From the NCBI GenBank assembly GCA_030621845.1, contig JAUXHA010000014.1, positions 1-36,781 on the forward strand: 36,781 nt of DNA, in the 5' to 3' direction. The position numbers were made by a program, and so were the translations under genes. The stretch is from Spongiibacteraceae bacterium. Lineage in GTDB: Bacteria > Pseudomonadota > Gammaproteobacteria > Pseudomonadales > Dasaniaceae. Below are positions 16,311 through 24,918 of this stretch, piece after piece. The first letter of the stretch is position 1; every line of letters starts with the position of its first letter. Below the pieces are notes generated by a model. The model saw nothing but the letters and a program-made list of their open reading frames with translations, made no database searches and had not been told where the DNA came from.

Positions 16311-17279
16311 TCAAGCGCTGCCCGTGGTTTGCAACAGGGTCTTACGTTGTTGCGTAATGGCCTCGGCAATTTCTTCGGGCCAGTGCAGGCGTTTCACCTG
16401 TTCGAATAAATCCTCGGCCTCGGGGTAGTTTCTGCGCAGGTAGGCCAGCCATTGTTTGACCCGGTTGCCGACATATTTTCTTTGGTAGTGCTGTTCCGTG
16501 ACCACGGCAAATTGCTCTAGCAAGGTGCTAATCGCTGGCCATGGCATGGCCGCGCTGGTCGCGCCTGAACGAATCTGTTTGGCCAGGTCGGGGCGGGAGA
16601 GAATGCCGCGGCCCAGCATGATGTCATCGCAACCGCTCTGTTCGATGCAGCGCTGGTAGTCTTGTCGCGACCAAATTTCGCCATTGGCGATGATCGGGAT
16701 GGGGCTGTTGGCCTGGATGTCGGCGATGGCTTCCCAATAGGCGGGTGGTTTGTAGCCATCTTCCCGGGTGCGGGCATGGATGACCAGTTCATTGGCACCG
16801 GCACTGAATACAGCCTGGCAGATATCCCCAAGCAGGCTGCGATCGTGGAAGCCGAGGCGAATTTTAGCGGTCACCGCGGTATCAACGGGCACCGCCTGGC
16901 GGGTTTGCTGGATTAAAGTAAATACCCGTTCGGGTTGTTTCAGGATTACCGAGCCGCCATCGCTGTTATTCACTTGCTTGGCCGGACAGCCAAAATTCAA
17001 ATCAATGCCGGCGGCACCCAGTTCAGCGGCGCGATGGGCATTGGCCGCCAGTGGTCCGGCTTGACCGCCGAGTAACTGGATATAAACCGGGATGCCTGAA
17101 GCGGTATTGCCGCCATGGTGTAATTCCGGACAATAGCGGTAAAACACTCGCCGCGGCAGTAGGTGGTTGGTGATACGGAGAAATTCGGTGACACAGCGAT
17201 CGATACCGCCCACTTCGGTCAGCATGGCGCGCATGGTGTGGTCGACTACGCCCTCCATGGGGGCGAGAATAATACGCAT
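16311..17279 (-). CDS. dusC: tRNA-dihydrouridine(16) synthase DusC
   Basis: 322 residues of the FMN-dependent Dus family. LAPMEGVVDHTMR at the N-terminus, the catalytic block DLNFGCPAKQVNNSDGGS with Cys98, the phosphate-binding KIRLGF and IIANGEIWS, and IMLGRGILSRPDL are all present. The C-P-A-K-x-V-N form of the motif, Cys at position 98, and the length point to DusC (U16) rather than DusA or DusB. It reduces uridine to dihydrouridine in the tRNA D-loop, in the cytoplasm. ATG at 17279 lacks a clear ribosome site and is only 11 bases after the small arginine-rich ORF, so it may be translated by coupling. Confidence 0.9.
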   Translation of the reverse strand: MRIILAPMEGVVDHTMRAMLTEVGGIDRCVTEFLRITNHLLPRRVFYRYCPELHHGGNTASGIPVYIQLLGGQAGPLAANAHRAAELGAAGIDLNFGCPAKQVNNSDGGSVILKQPERVFTLIQQTRQAVPVDTAVTAKIRLGFHDRSLLGDICQAVFSAGANELVIHARTREDGYKPPAYWEAIADIQANSPIPIIANGEIWSRQDYQRCIEQSGCDDIMLGRGILSRPDLAKQIRSGATSAAMPWPAISTLLEQFAVVTEQHYQRKYVGNRVKQWLAYLRRNYPEAEDLFEQVKRLHWPEEIAEAITQQRKTLLQTTGSA

Positions 17280-17290
17280 GATAGTCTGGT

Positions 17291-17485
17291 CTAGTGGGTG
17301 AACTTCCTGGCTGACTGTTGCTGGAACACCGTAAAGTCTTCGCTGAGCGTGCGCTCGGTGCAGCGCCGTTCAGGGCGCCGGCGTCGGCGTCGGTGACTGA
17401 GGTCCAGGCGCGGGTTTCTACGCTGTTCGAGCGGTTCGCGACGCTCGTTACCATTGCGTCGATTGATAAAAACTCGCTGTGTCAT
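17291..17485 (-). CDS. Small arginine-rich protein (64 aa), uncharacterised
   Basis: 64 residues with 18 arginines, arranged as repeated Arg pairs (ERR, QRR, a run of six Arg, PERR), starting MTQRVFINRR and ending in a less basic tail (EDFTVFQQQSARKFTH). It sits 11 bases upstream of dusC on the same strand. A possible -10 element (TATAGT, minus strand 17501-17496) lies so near the ATG that the mRNA would be nearly leaderless, in keeping with the absence of a ribosome site. Basic composition would suit RNA binding, but no family is recognised and the ORF could be fortuitous. Confidence 0.45.
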   Translation of the reverse strand: MTQRVFINRRNGNERREPLEQRRNPRLDLSHRRRRRRPERRCTERTLSEDFTVFQQQSARKFTH

Positions 17486-17592
17486 AAAACCGTCTACTAT
17501 AAAGCTATCTGATAGGGAAAAAGTTTAGGTTAATATCTACGCTTTGCCAGCCAAAGTGGCGCTTGTGGCCGGTTTTTTCAGAAAACAGAGGG

Positions 17593-17621
17593 TTCCTATC
17601 GTTACCCTGGCCGCCTATAAT
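17593..17621 (+). promoter_or_regulatory. Sigma70-type promoter of the gsp operon
   Basis: A consensus TATAAT at 17616-17621 lies 17 bases after TTCCTA (17593-17598), a weak -35 matching 3/6. Transcription would start near 17628, just ahead of a strong AAGGAGAG ribosome site at 17639-17646. This position excludes the longer gspC reading frame start at 17544. Confidence 0.6.
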
Positions 17622-17654
17622 GTTTTGTTCGCAACAGCAAGGAGAGATCGGGTT

Positions 17655-18614
17655 TTGTCGGCACAGCTAGTGGCACTGTCCAAGGCATGGCAAGGTGTGG
17701 AGGCATCGCTGCAAAAATTACCTCTCGGGGTAGTCAAGCAGGGACTGGTCGCGGCACTGGTTGTCTGGTTGCTTTATGGCTTTGCCCAAATGAGCTGGTT
17801 GCTACTCGAAGAACCCGCTGCCAGTAATACCGCCGTAGTGGCAGCAGGGGTGGGTACTGCGCCACCCCAAACGCCTCCGGTCGATATTGCCTCCCTGCAA
17901 GCCCTCAATTTATTTGGTGAAGCCAATCGCCAGCAGCAGCTTGCGGTACCGGAGGTTAAGCTTCCCGAGGACGGTATCGAGGACCAGGCCGGGAAAACGT
18001 CTCTGGATATTCAACTGACGGGGATTGTTTACAGTGAGCAGCCGGAATTGGCGGTGGCAATTATTGTGGCCAGGGGCAAAGTGGACCAGTACCATGTTGG
18101 TGACAAGTTACCCCTTGGGCAGCGGGTAACCCTGGCCAAGGTGTTACTGGATCGGGTGATCATTGATAATAGTGGTCGCTACGAATCGCTGTGGTTATTC
18201 GATGAAACAAACAAGCGTATATCCACGCGCAGTAATGCAAAATCGACGGATCAGGCTAAACTTCAAGGTTCAGGGTCAGCAAACGCGACCGCACTGGCCA
18301 GGGATTATCGCAGTCGCCTGTATAAAAACCCCTCATCACTGGCTGAGGCGGTCAGGATCGCCCCGGCACAGGAGAATGGGGTTATGGTGGGTTACCGGGT
18401 CAGTCCTGGTCGCGATCGTGAGCAATTCAAGGCCTTTGGTTTTGAAGCCGGGGATATAGTAACCAGCATTAATGAGGTGAGTCTCGATGATCCCTCCAAG
18501 GCACTTGAAGTGTACAAACTAATGCGCTCGGCCAGGGAAGCTTCCTTTACCGTTAGCCGCGATGGCCAGAGTATCGACCTGGTGGTTTCACTGGATGACT
18601 CAGGGAGTGAGTAA
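17655..18614 (+). CDS. gspC: Type II secretion system inner-membrane protein GspC
   Basis: 319 residues from TTG 17655. The N-terminal cytoplasmic part is short, a transmembrane segment follows (QGLVAALVVWLLYGFAQMSWLLL), then the periplasmic HR domain (LQALNLFGEANRQ; IQLTGIVYSEQPELAVAII; YHVGDKLPLGQRV), which contacts the GspD secretin. The C-terminal PDZ domain (GVMVGYRVSPGRDREQFKAFGFEAGDIVTSIN) is thought to help select substrates. The frame is open back to a TTG at 17544, but the TATAAT and the AAGGAGAG ribosome site favour the TTG at 17655. It is the first gene of the gspC-N operon; the stop is 22 bases before gspD. Confidence 0.9.
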   Translation: MSAQLVALSKAWQGVEASLQKLPLGVVKQGLVAALVVWLLYGFAQMSWLLLEEPAASNTAVVAAGVGTAPPQTPPVDIASLQALNLFGEANRQQQLAVPEVKLPEDGIEDQAGKTSLDIQLTGIVYSEQPELAVAIIVARGKVDQYHVGDKLPLGQRVTLAKVLLDRVIIDNSGRYESLWLFDETNKRISTRSNAKSTDQAKLQGSGSANATALARDYRSRLYKNPSSLAEAVRIAPAQENGVMVGYRVSPGRDREQFKAFGFEAGDIVTSINEVSLDDPSKALEVYKLMRSAREASFTVSRDGQSIDLVVSLDDSGSE

Positions 18615-18636
18615 TGAATAATGTTAAGGGTTTAAT

Positions 18637-20712
18637 GTGAGTTATCGGTTCCGTTTATTCATCTCAGCCTTGCTGCGTTTGGCGTTGCTGGTGAGTGCCT
18701 TGTGTTACACGGCGGTGGCGCTCGCCGAGCAAACCTGGACGGTGAATTTCAAGGAAACCGATATTCATGAACTGATTCGCTTTGTCGCTAAAACCACTGA
18801 TAAAACCATTATTATTGATCCCAAGGTTAAGGGTAAAGTCGACGTTATTTCATCCCGGCCGGTTAATCGCCAGCAGCTCTATGAATTATTTTTATCGATT
18901 TTGGAAGTGCAGGGTTTTACCGCCATAGAATCCGGCGATGTGGTGCGGATTATTCCCGGCAAAAACGCCCGTACGGCACCGGTATCGGTCTCCGGTACTA
19001 CCGTCACCAGCAACAGGATCAGTAGCGAGGTGGTTACCCAGGTGATCCAGCTGGAAAACATTTCCGCAGCAAAATTAATTCCAGTGCTGCGCCCGCTGGC
19101 ACCGCAGCAAGCGCATATGGCCGCCTATGCGCCCAGTAATGCCATTATTATTTCAGATACCTCGGCCAATATCGCCCGCATTCGGGAGGTTATTCGAAGC
19201 ATCGATCAATCTGCCCGGGAGAAAACCGAAGTAGTCAAACTCGAGTATGCCTCAGCAGAAGATGTGGTGAAGATGCTTGAGCAATTACACAAGAGTGAAA
19301 CGGCCAAGGGCAAGACCGGCAATAACCCCTTAACATTGGTAGCGGACAAGCGCACCAACAGTGTATTGGTCAATGGTGACGAACTGTCGCGGCAAAGAAC
19401 CCGCACCATGATTCTGCATCTCGATACACCGCTGGCGCAAAGCGGCAATATCAGGGTGTATTACCTGCAATATGCCAATGCTCCGGATGTGGCCACGGTG
19501 TTGACCAAGGTCATCCAGAGTATGCAGCAGGTCGGGTCCAAGTCGGCTCAGGGCAAGGCGAGCAGTTCTGCGTCAGCGCTGGCGTCGGTGGTGGCCGACC
19601 AGGATACCAATTCATTGATTATTACTGCCGATACCGGTGATATGGGGTCAATTGTTTCGGTGATTGACAAGCTGGATATCCGCCGCGCCCAGGTACTGGT
19701 GGAGGCGATTATTGTCGAGATGCAGGATGTCAATGGCCGCTCCCTCGGCTTGCAGTGGTTGTTCCTGGATGACAGCGGTGTCTATGGCAGTTCCTCTACC
19801 GGTGACGGCTCACTGTCGGCGCTGGGGCGAGGTGCACTGGAGGCGGGTCAGGACGATACTGAAGAGGGGTCGGATAACCCCATTCTCAACTTGGCGGCGA
19901 CACTGGCGGGAACCCCGGGGCAGATTCTTGGTGTCGGTCAGCTGGATGATAGTTTGAGTTTCAATGTAGTGATCAACGCCCTGAATAACAATGTTAATGC
20001 CAATATCCTCTCAACGCCCACCTTGTTGACCATGGATAACAAGGAGGCGTCTATTGTTGTCGGTCAAAACGTACCGATTGTGACGGGTTCCTTTACTTCA
20101 ACCGGCGATGGTAGCAGCCCGGATAATCCCTTCCAGACCATTGAACGGGAAAATGTCGGGATTACTCTCAGGGTGACCCCCCATATCAACAGTGGCGATT
20201 CCCTGGTGCTGGAAATACTGCAGGAAGTGTCCAGCCTGACCGGGGCCGCGGAAGAAGTGAATGCCAGCGACCTGATTACCAACGAGCGCAAGATTGAAAC
20301 CCAGGTGTTGTCCCGTGATGGCCAGACCATTGTCCTCGGTGGCTTGATCAAGGATGACATTCAATCTGTGCAGACCAAGGTGCCGTTCCTCGGTGATATT
20401 CCCTGGATTGGCCGTTTATTTCGCAACGACTCCACCAAGGTGACGAAAACACATTTGATGGTCTTTATCCGTTCCACCATTATCCGTGATGATGCGGTAT
20501 TGGATGGCGCCACCGCCGAGAAATACAAATACATTCGCGATATACAGCAAGCTAAAATTGACATTGGCGTTGAGCTGATTGATGAGGAAGCGCTGCCATT
20601 GTTGCCCGAGTGGCAGCAGGAGCTGGAAGCACTGGTTCGCGAGCAGGAACAGGATGCGATTGATGTAAAACAGGAGCAGGAAACTGCCACTGAGATACTG
20701 GAACAGCCATAG
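18637..20712 (+). CDS. gspD: Type II secretion system secretin GspD
   Basis: 691 residues with a signal peptide ending A-L-A|E-Q near residue 31. The mature protein begins with the N0 domain (WTVNFKETDIHELIRFVAKTT), followed by N1-N3 repeats (VIQLENISAAKLIPVLRPL; VVKLEYASAEDVVKMLEQL; VYYLQYANAPDVATVLTKV). The secretin pore domain has VEAIIVEMQD, the V-G-Q-N-V-P gate region and the signature VPFLGDIPWIGRLF. It forms the outer-membrane channel as a multimer. After the secretin domain a Glu/Gln-rich tail may be the pilotin-binding part; no gspS pilotin is in the window. The start is GTG with AAGGG six bases upstream. The stop TAG shares its last base with the gspE GTG start. Confidence 0.95.
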   Translation: MSYRFRLFISALLRLALLVSALCYTAVALAEQTWTVNFKETDIHELIRFVAKTTDKTIIIDPKVKGKVDVISSRPVNRQQLYELFLSILEVQGFTAIESGDVVRIIPGKNARTAPVSVSGTTVTSNRISSEVVTQVIQLENISAAKLIPVLRPLAPQQAHMAAYAPSNAIIISDTSANIARIREVIRSIDQSAREKTEVVKLEYASAEDVVKMLEQLHKSETAKGKTGNNPLTLVADKRTNSVLVNGDELSRQRTRTMILHLDTPLAQSGNIRVYYLQYANAPDVATVLTKVIQSMQQVGSKSAQGKASSSASALASVVADQDTNSLIITADTGDMGSIVSVIDKLDIRRAQVLVEAIIVEMQDVNGRSLGLQWLFLDDSGVYGSSSTGDGSLSALGRGALEAGQDDTEEGSDNPILNLAATLAGTPGQILGVGQLDDSLSFNVVINALNNNVNANILSTPTLLTMDNKEASIVVGQNVPIVTGSFTSTGDGSSPDNPFQTIERENVGITLRVTPHINSGDSLVLEILQEVSSLTGAAEEVNASDLITNERKIETQVLSRDGQTIVLGGLIKDDIQSVQTKVPFLGDIPWIGRLFRNDSTKVTKTHLMVFIRSTIIRDDAVLDGATAEKYKYIRDIQQAKIDIGVELIDEEALPLLPEWQQELEALVREQEQDAIDVKQEQETATEILEQP

Positions 20713-22250
20713 TGATCGACGAGATAGAGGACGTAGATTTACCCGTGGCCTCTGCTGTTGATGAAGAGGATGAGGCCCCCGCGCGCCGTCGCCTGCCTTT
20801 CAGTTTTGCCCAGGCCTGTGGTGTATTGCTCGACGACAGTGTGTCGCCGCCCTGCATTTTCCATCGCGCCGGTTTACAACTGTCTGTTCTCACTGAGTTG
20901 CGTCGCTATCTCGAGATGCCATTGCAAACCACGCTGTTGTCGGATGCTGACTTTCAGGCGCGCTTAACCCGGACCTACCAACAAGATAATAGCGAAGCGG
21001 TGCAAGTGGCCGAAGATATGGGTTCAGATATTGACCTGACCCGACTTGCCGATGAAATCCCTGAAACGGGTGATTTGATGGATGCCGAGGACGATGCCCC
21101 GGTGATTCGCCTGATCAATGCTATTTTGTCCCAGGCCGTGCGTGAGCAGGCTTCCGATATTCATATTGAGACTTTCGAAGATAAACTCACCGTGCGTTTT
21201 CGCATTGATGGGGTGCTGGCAGAAGTACTGTCGCCCAAGCGTATGCTGGCGCCGTTGCTGGTATCGCGGTTGAAAGTGATGGCGAAACTCGACATTGCCG
21301 AGCGACGTATTCCACAAGATGGCCGTATCTCGATAAAACTGGCGGGGCACGCCGTGGATATTCGGGTCTCTACGATTCCCTCGGCCCATGGCGAGCGAGT
21401 GGTGTTGCGTCTATTGGATAAACAGGCTGGCCAGTTACAGCTGTCCCAATTGCGCATGAGCGAGCATGTTTACGAATCTTATATCAAGTCGCTGGCGATG
21501 CCCCATGGAATTATCCTGGTGACCGGACCCACCGGTTCCGGTAAAACCACTACCCTCTATGCCGGTTTGACGCACATTAATGATGCCAGCCGCAATATTC
21601 TCACCATTGAAGACCCGATAGAATATTTACTCCCCGGTATTGGCCAAACCCAGGTCAACACTAAAGTGGATATGACCTTTGCCCGTGGTTTGCGGGCGAT
21701 CTTACGCCAGGATCCCGATGTGGTGATGGTCGGTGAAATTCGTGACCTGGAGACCGCCGAGATTGCGGTGCAGGCCAGCCTGACTGGCCATCTGGTGTTA
21801 TCGACCCTGCACACCAATACCGCGGTGGGAGCCATTACTCGTCTGCACGATATGGGCATTGAGCCCTTTTTGCTGTCATCCAGCATCGTCGCGGTGATGG
21901 CGCAGCGGCTGATCCGCCTGCTCTGTACCTCCTGTAAGGAATCTTATCTGGCCGATGACGCAGAGCGGAAATTGCTGGGGCTGGAACAAGGCGATAGCAG
22001 TGACGTGACATTATTCCATGCCAAAGGTTGCTCGCAATGCACCAATACCGGTTATCGCGGTCGTACCGGTATTACCGAGCTGATCCTGATGGACGACCAG
22101 CTGCGCTCGATGATTCACGAGGGGGCGGAAGAGCAGGAAATGGTGGCCTATGCCCGCTTGAGTTCAGCAAGTATCCTGGAAGACGGTCGTCGTCGTATTC
22201 TGGCAGGTGAGACAACCGTAGAAGAGGTGCTGCGGGTAACCGCAGCCTAG
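20712..22250 (+). CDS. gspE: Type II secretion system ATPase GspE
   Basis: 512 residues. The N-terminal part (LPFSFAQACGVLL) is the domain that binds GspL. The ATPase core has Walker A G-P-T-G-S-G-K-T-T-T (about residues 271-280), the Asp box, Walker B VVMVGEIRD (about 338-346) and the His box GHLVLSTLHTN. A tetracysteine zinc module follows (LCTSCKESY, then GCSQCTNTGYRGRTG), as in true GspE proteins. It hydrolyses ATP in the cytoplasm to drive pseudopilus assembly. The GTG start overlaps the gspD stop by one base. Confidence 0.95.
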   Translation: MIDEIEDVDLPVASAVDEEDEAPARRRLPFSFAQACGVLLDDSVSPPCIFHRAGLQLSVLTELRRYLEMPLQTTLLSDADFQARLTRTYQQDNSEAVQVAEDMGSDIDLTRLADEIPETGDLMDAEDDAPVIRLINAILSQAVREQASDIHIETFEDKLTVRFRIDGVLAEVLSPKRMLAPLLVSRLKVMAKLDIAERRIPQDGRISIKLAGHAVDIRVSTIPSAHGERVVLRLLDKQAGQLQLSQLRMSEHVYESYIKSLAMPHGIILVTGPTGSGKTTTLYAGLTHINDASRNILTIEDPIEYLLPGIGQTQVNTKVDMTFARGLRAILRQDPDVVMVGEIRDLETAEIAVQASLTGHLVLSTLHTNTAVGAITRLHDMGIEPFLLSSSIVAVMAQRLIRLLCTSCKESYLADDAERKLLGLEQGDSSDVTLFHAKGCSQCTNTGYRGRTGITELILMDDQLRSMIHEGAEEQEMVAYARLSSASILEDGRRRILAGETTVEEVLRVTAA

Positions 22251-22255
22251 TCCCT

Positions 22256-23470
22256 ATGGGCGCGTACAGTTACCGGGCACTGGATGAAAAAGGCAAGCAG
22301 GTTAAGGGCATTCTTGAGGGTGACTCCGAACGCCATGTGCGTAGCCAGTTGCGACAAAAACAGCTGAAGCCGATTGAGGTTGGCAGCAGCAGTGAAAAAC
22401 ACGATACCGGTGCGGGCAGAAGCCTGTACAAAACCCGCATCAAGCAGTCAGAGTTGTCTTTAATTATGCGCCAGTTGGCGACCCTGATCAATTCCAATAT
22501 GCCGCTGGACGAAGTACTTACGGCCACGGCACAACAAGCCAGAAAACCGCGGATAAAAACCCTGATGTTGCAAGTGCGCTCACGGGTGGTGGAAGGTCAC
22601 AGCCTGGCTTATGCATTGGGTGATTTTCCGCTGGTGTTTAGTGAGATGTATTGCTCTATGGTGAAGGCTGGGGAGCATGCCGGTTTCCTCGGCCGGGTGA
22701 TGGAGAGCCTTGCCGAATACACCGAAGACCGGCAGCATACCCAGCAGGATTTGAGCGGGGCGATGATTTACCCGATTATCCTGGTAGTGCTGGCGGTGAC
22801 GGTGATTGGCCTGCTAATGACTTTTGTGGTGCCGGAGTTGGTCGGCATGTTTGCCCACAGCAAAGCGGAATTACCGCTACCCACTCGCATTGTCATTGTG
22901 CTCAGTGATTTTTTCTCAGCTTACTGGTGGTTAATGATTGCCGGGCTGGTTGCCGCTGGACTGTCGGCGCAATACTTTTTGAAAGATCCGGGTCGGCGTC
23001 GACAGTGGCATCGCCTGCTGCTCAAGCTGCCATTTATTTCCGGGATGATTGCCTCTATGGATTCGGCGCGTTTTGCTTCAACACTGAGTATATTGGTTTC
23101 CAGCGGTGTGCCCTTGCTGGAAGGCTTGCGCATTGCCGGCCAGGTGCTGAATAATCTGGAGTTGCGGGCTGCCAGTAAAGCAGTGGCCAATATTGTCCAG
23201 GAGGGCGGTAGCCTGAGCCGGGCACTGGAGCAGGCGAAGGTGTTTCCGCCAATGATGGTGCATATGGTGGCCAGCGGTGAGGCCAGTGGTGAGCTGGAAC
23301 ATATGTTGGCCCGTTCGGCGCTTAATCAGGAGCGGGAGTTGAAAATGGTGTTGGGTAACCTGATGCAAATACTGGAGCCGGTGATGATTGTTGTGATGGC
23401 GGTAATTGTTTGTTTTATTGTATTTGCGATACTGTTGCCGATTATTGAAATGAATAACCTGGTCGTTTAA
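22256..23470 (+). CDS. gspF: Type II secretion system inner-membrane platform protein GspF
   Basis: 404 residues, usual for the family. Begins MGAYSYRALDEKGKQVKG and contains two homologous cytoplasmic helical domains (LIMRQLATLINSNMPLDEVL; FASTLSILVSSGVPLLEGL) and three transmembrane segments (about 172-192, 222-242 and 376-398). The repeated V-K-A-G-E and V-A-S-G-E motifs (SMVKAGEHAG; HMVASGEASG) are characteristic. It forms the platform connecting GspE to the pseudopilus. It starts 5 bases after gspE with no separate ribosome site visible, so translation is probably coupled. Confidence 0.95.
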   Translation: MGAYSYRALDEKGKQVKGILEGDSERHVRSQLRQKQLKPIEVGSSSEKHDTGAGRSLYKTRIKQSELSLIMRQLATLINSNMPLDEVLTATAQQARKPRIKTLMLQVRSRVVEGHSLAYALGDFPLVFSEMYCSMVKAGEHAGFLGRVMESLAEYTEDRQHTQQDLSGAMIYPIILVVLAVTVIGLLMTFVVPELVGMFAHSKAELPLPTRIVIVLSDFFSAYWWLMIAGLVAAGLSAQYFLKDPGRRRQWHRLLLKLPFISGMIASMDSARFASTLSILVSSGVPLLEGLRIAGQVLNNLELRAASKAVANIVQEGGSLSRALEQAKVFPPMMVHMVASGEASGELEHMLARSALNQERELKMVLGNLMQILEPVMIVVMAVIVCFIVFAILLPIIEMNNLVV

Positions 23471-23481
23471 CTGAAAGGAAG

Positions 23482-23940
23482 ATGAAATCGATGAGTAGTC
23501 AGAAGCACGCGGGCTTTAGTTTAATTGAATTGTTAGTGGTATTGGTGATCCTGGGCCTGTTGGTCAGTGTGGTTGCCCCCAATGTGCTCGATCAGGCTGA
23601 CAAGGCCAGGGTGCAAAAAGTGCAGGCGGATTTTAAGGCCATCGAAACCGCACTGAAAATTTACCGTCTGGATAATTACCTCTACCCCACCAGTGAACAG
23701 GGTCTGGAAGCACTGGTTGATAAAACAGCGATTGACCCGATACCGCAAAATTTTAAAAAGAATGGCTATCTGGATGACTTGCCGCTGGATCCATGGGGCA
23801 GGGCTTATTTATACCTCAGCCCGGCAGAATACGGCGATGGTGAATTTGACCTTTACAGCCTGGGTGCCGATGGCCTGGCTGGAGGTGAAGATCAAAGTGC
23901 CGATATTGGAAATTGGAAAGAGGAAGGTGAGGGCGGCTAG
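23482..23940 (+). CDS. gspG: Type II secretion system major pseudopilin GspG
   Basis: 152 residues. The prepilin leader ends at Gly before F-S-L-I-E, with Glu5 present, followed by the hydrophobic helix (LLVVLVILGLLVSVVAPNV). The globular part has the GspG pattern YRLDNYLYPTSEQGLEALV and the C-terminal calcium-binding loop LGADGLAGGEDQSADIGNW. It is the main subunit of the periplasmic pseudopilus after cleavage and N-methylation by GspO, which is encoded elsewhere. AAAGGA lies only 2 bases before ATG 23482 and 11 before ATG 23491, so the start is uncertain by three codons. The stop TAG overlaps the gspH GTG by one base. Confidence 0.95.
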   Translation: MKSMSSQKHAGFSLIELLVVLVILGLLVSVVAPNVLDQADKARVQKVQADFKAIETALKIYRLDNYLYPTSEQGLEALVDKTAIDPIPQNFKKNGYLDDLPLDPWGRAYLYLSPAEYGDGEFDLYSLGADGLAGGEDQSADIGNWKEEGEGG

Positions 23941-24518
23941 TGCTCGATTTGCGTTTACCCCGCCCCGCGGCGGGTTTTAGCCTGCTGGAATTGCTCGCGG
24001 TGGTGTTAATTATTGGTCTGGCAGCGGCACTGGTTTCATTTAGCGGCAGTTCATCGCAAAGTGATTATCAGCTCAAGGCCCAGCTCAGGCACTTTGCTAA
24101 TGCGGTCAGCCTGCTTGCTGAAGAGGCTTCCCTGGCCGGCGAGCAACGAGGCGTTGACCTGTACCGGGAGTTGCTCGATGGCGAGGAGATTTACGCCTAC
24201 CGCTGGTTGCGGCGGGTAGAGGGCCAGTGGGAAGTTTATACGCCTGCCGACTTCACCGAGGAAAACCTGTTTCCCTCTGGCTACGGGTTGTTACTGGAAG
24301 TCGATGAAAGCGAAGTGGTAATCACCGCAAAGTTGATTCCCGCTGAGACCAACTCCCTGGATAGCGAAGAGTTGTTGCCGGATATCTGGTTGTTTTCCAG
24401 CGGTGAAATTACCCCTTTTGTACTCAGCCTGGTGAGCCGGGAGCAGCCTGAAAATGAGCAGCTGCTGCGTGTCGATATGCTGGGAAGGATGACCCTGGAC
24501 GATGAAGAAACAGAATAA
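23940..24518 (+). CDS. gspH: Type II secretion system minor pseudopilin GspH
   Basis: 192 residues starting with GTG on the last base of the gspG stop. The leader RPAAG is followed by F-S-L-L-E-L-L-A-V-V, with Glu5 present and a hydrophobic helix. The globular domain shows the GspH features ANAVSLLAEEASLAGEQRGVDL and a C-terminal beta part. It joins the tip complex or shaft of the pseudopilus. It is somewhat acidic. Its 3' end overlaps gspI by 17 bases. Confidence 0.9.
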   Translation: MLDLRLPRPAAGFSLLELLAVVLIIGLAAALVSFSGSSSQSDYQLKAQLRHFANAVSLLAEEASLAGEQRGVDLYRELLDGEEIYAYRWLRRVEGQWEVYTPADFTEENLFPSGYGLLLEVDESEVVITAKLIPAETNSLDSEELLPDIWLFSSGEITPFVLSLVSREQPENEQLLRVDMLGRMTLDDEETE

Positions 24519-24903
24519 ATCAGTGGCGGGCTTCACCCTGGTTGAGGTGATGGTGGCGCTGTTAATCGTCGCGATGGCGGTATCGGCGCTGTTAAATAAT
24601 ATGATGGGAAATGTCGATAATACCGCCTATTTGCGCGATAAATCCATTGCCCACTGGGTCGCCTTAAATCAGCTGGAGCTGGAGCGGATCAGGAATAAAT
24701 CCAGTAATACCTTGTTGACCAAAGAGCAAACCGGTACCGAGGAAATGGCGGGCAGGGAATGGTACTGGACCATCAAACCGGTATTAAACAAGGGTGATTG
24801 GGCAGGTTTTGCGCAACTCACCATTACCGTTAGTGATAGTCCAGAAGCTGATGCACTGGTAACGCTGGTGGGTATTACCGATGTTTTTCATAAGATTAAT
24901 TGA
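24502..24903 (+). CDS. gspI: Type II secretion system minor pseudopilin GspI
   Basis: 133 residues. Leader MKKQNKSVAG, then F-T-L-V-E-V-M-V-A-L-L-I-V with Glu5. The globular part contains AHWVALNQLELERI and the strand-rich REWYWTIKPV, as in GspI. With GspJ and GspK it forms the pseudopilus tip, initiating assembly. It begins inside the end of gspH, 17 bases before that gene's stop. Confidence 0.92.
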   Translation: MKKQNKSVAGFTLVEVMVALLIVAMAVSALLNNMMGNVDNTAYLRDKSIAHWVALNQLELERIRNKSSNTLLTKEQTGTEEMAGREWYWTIKPVLNKGDWAGFAQLTITVSDSPEADALVTLVGITDVFHKIN

Positions 24904-24918
24904 CGACAAGATCAGCGA

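Noticed and set aside
16268-16369. N-terminal extension of the crotonase up to an ATG at 16369.
   Set aside because: It would overlap dusC by 59 bases and the added 34 residues do not resemble a crotonase N-terminus.
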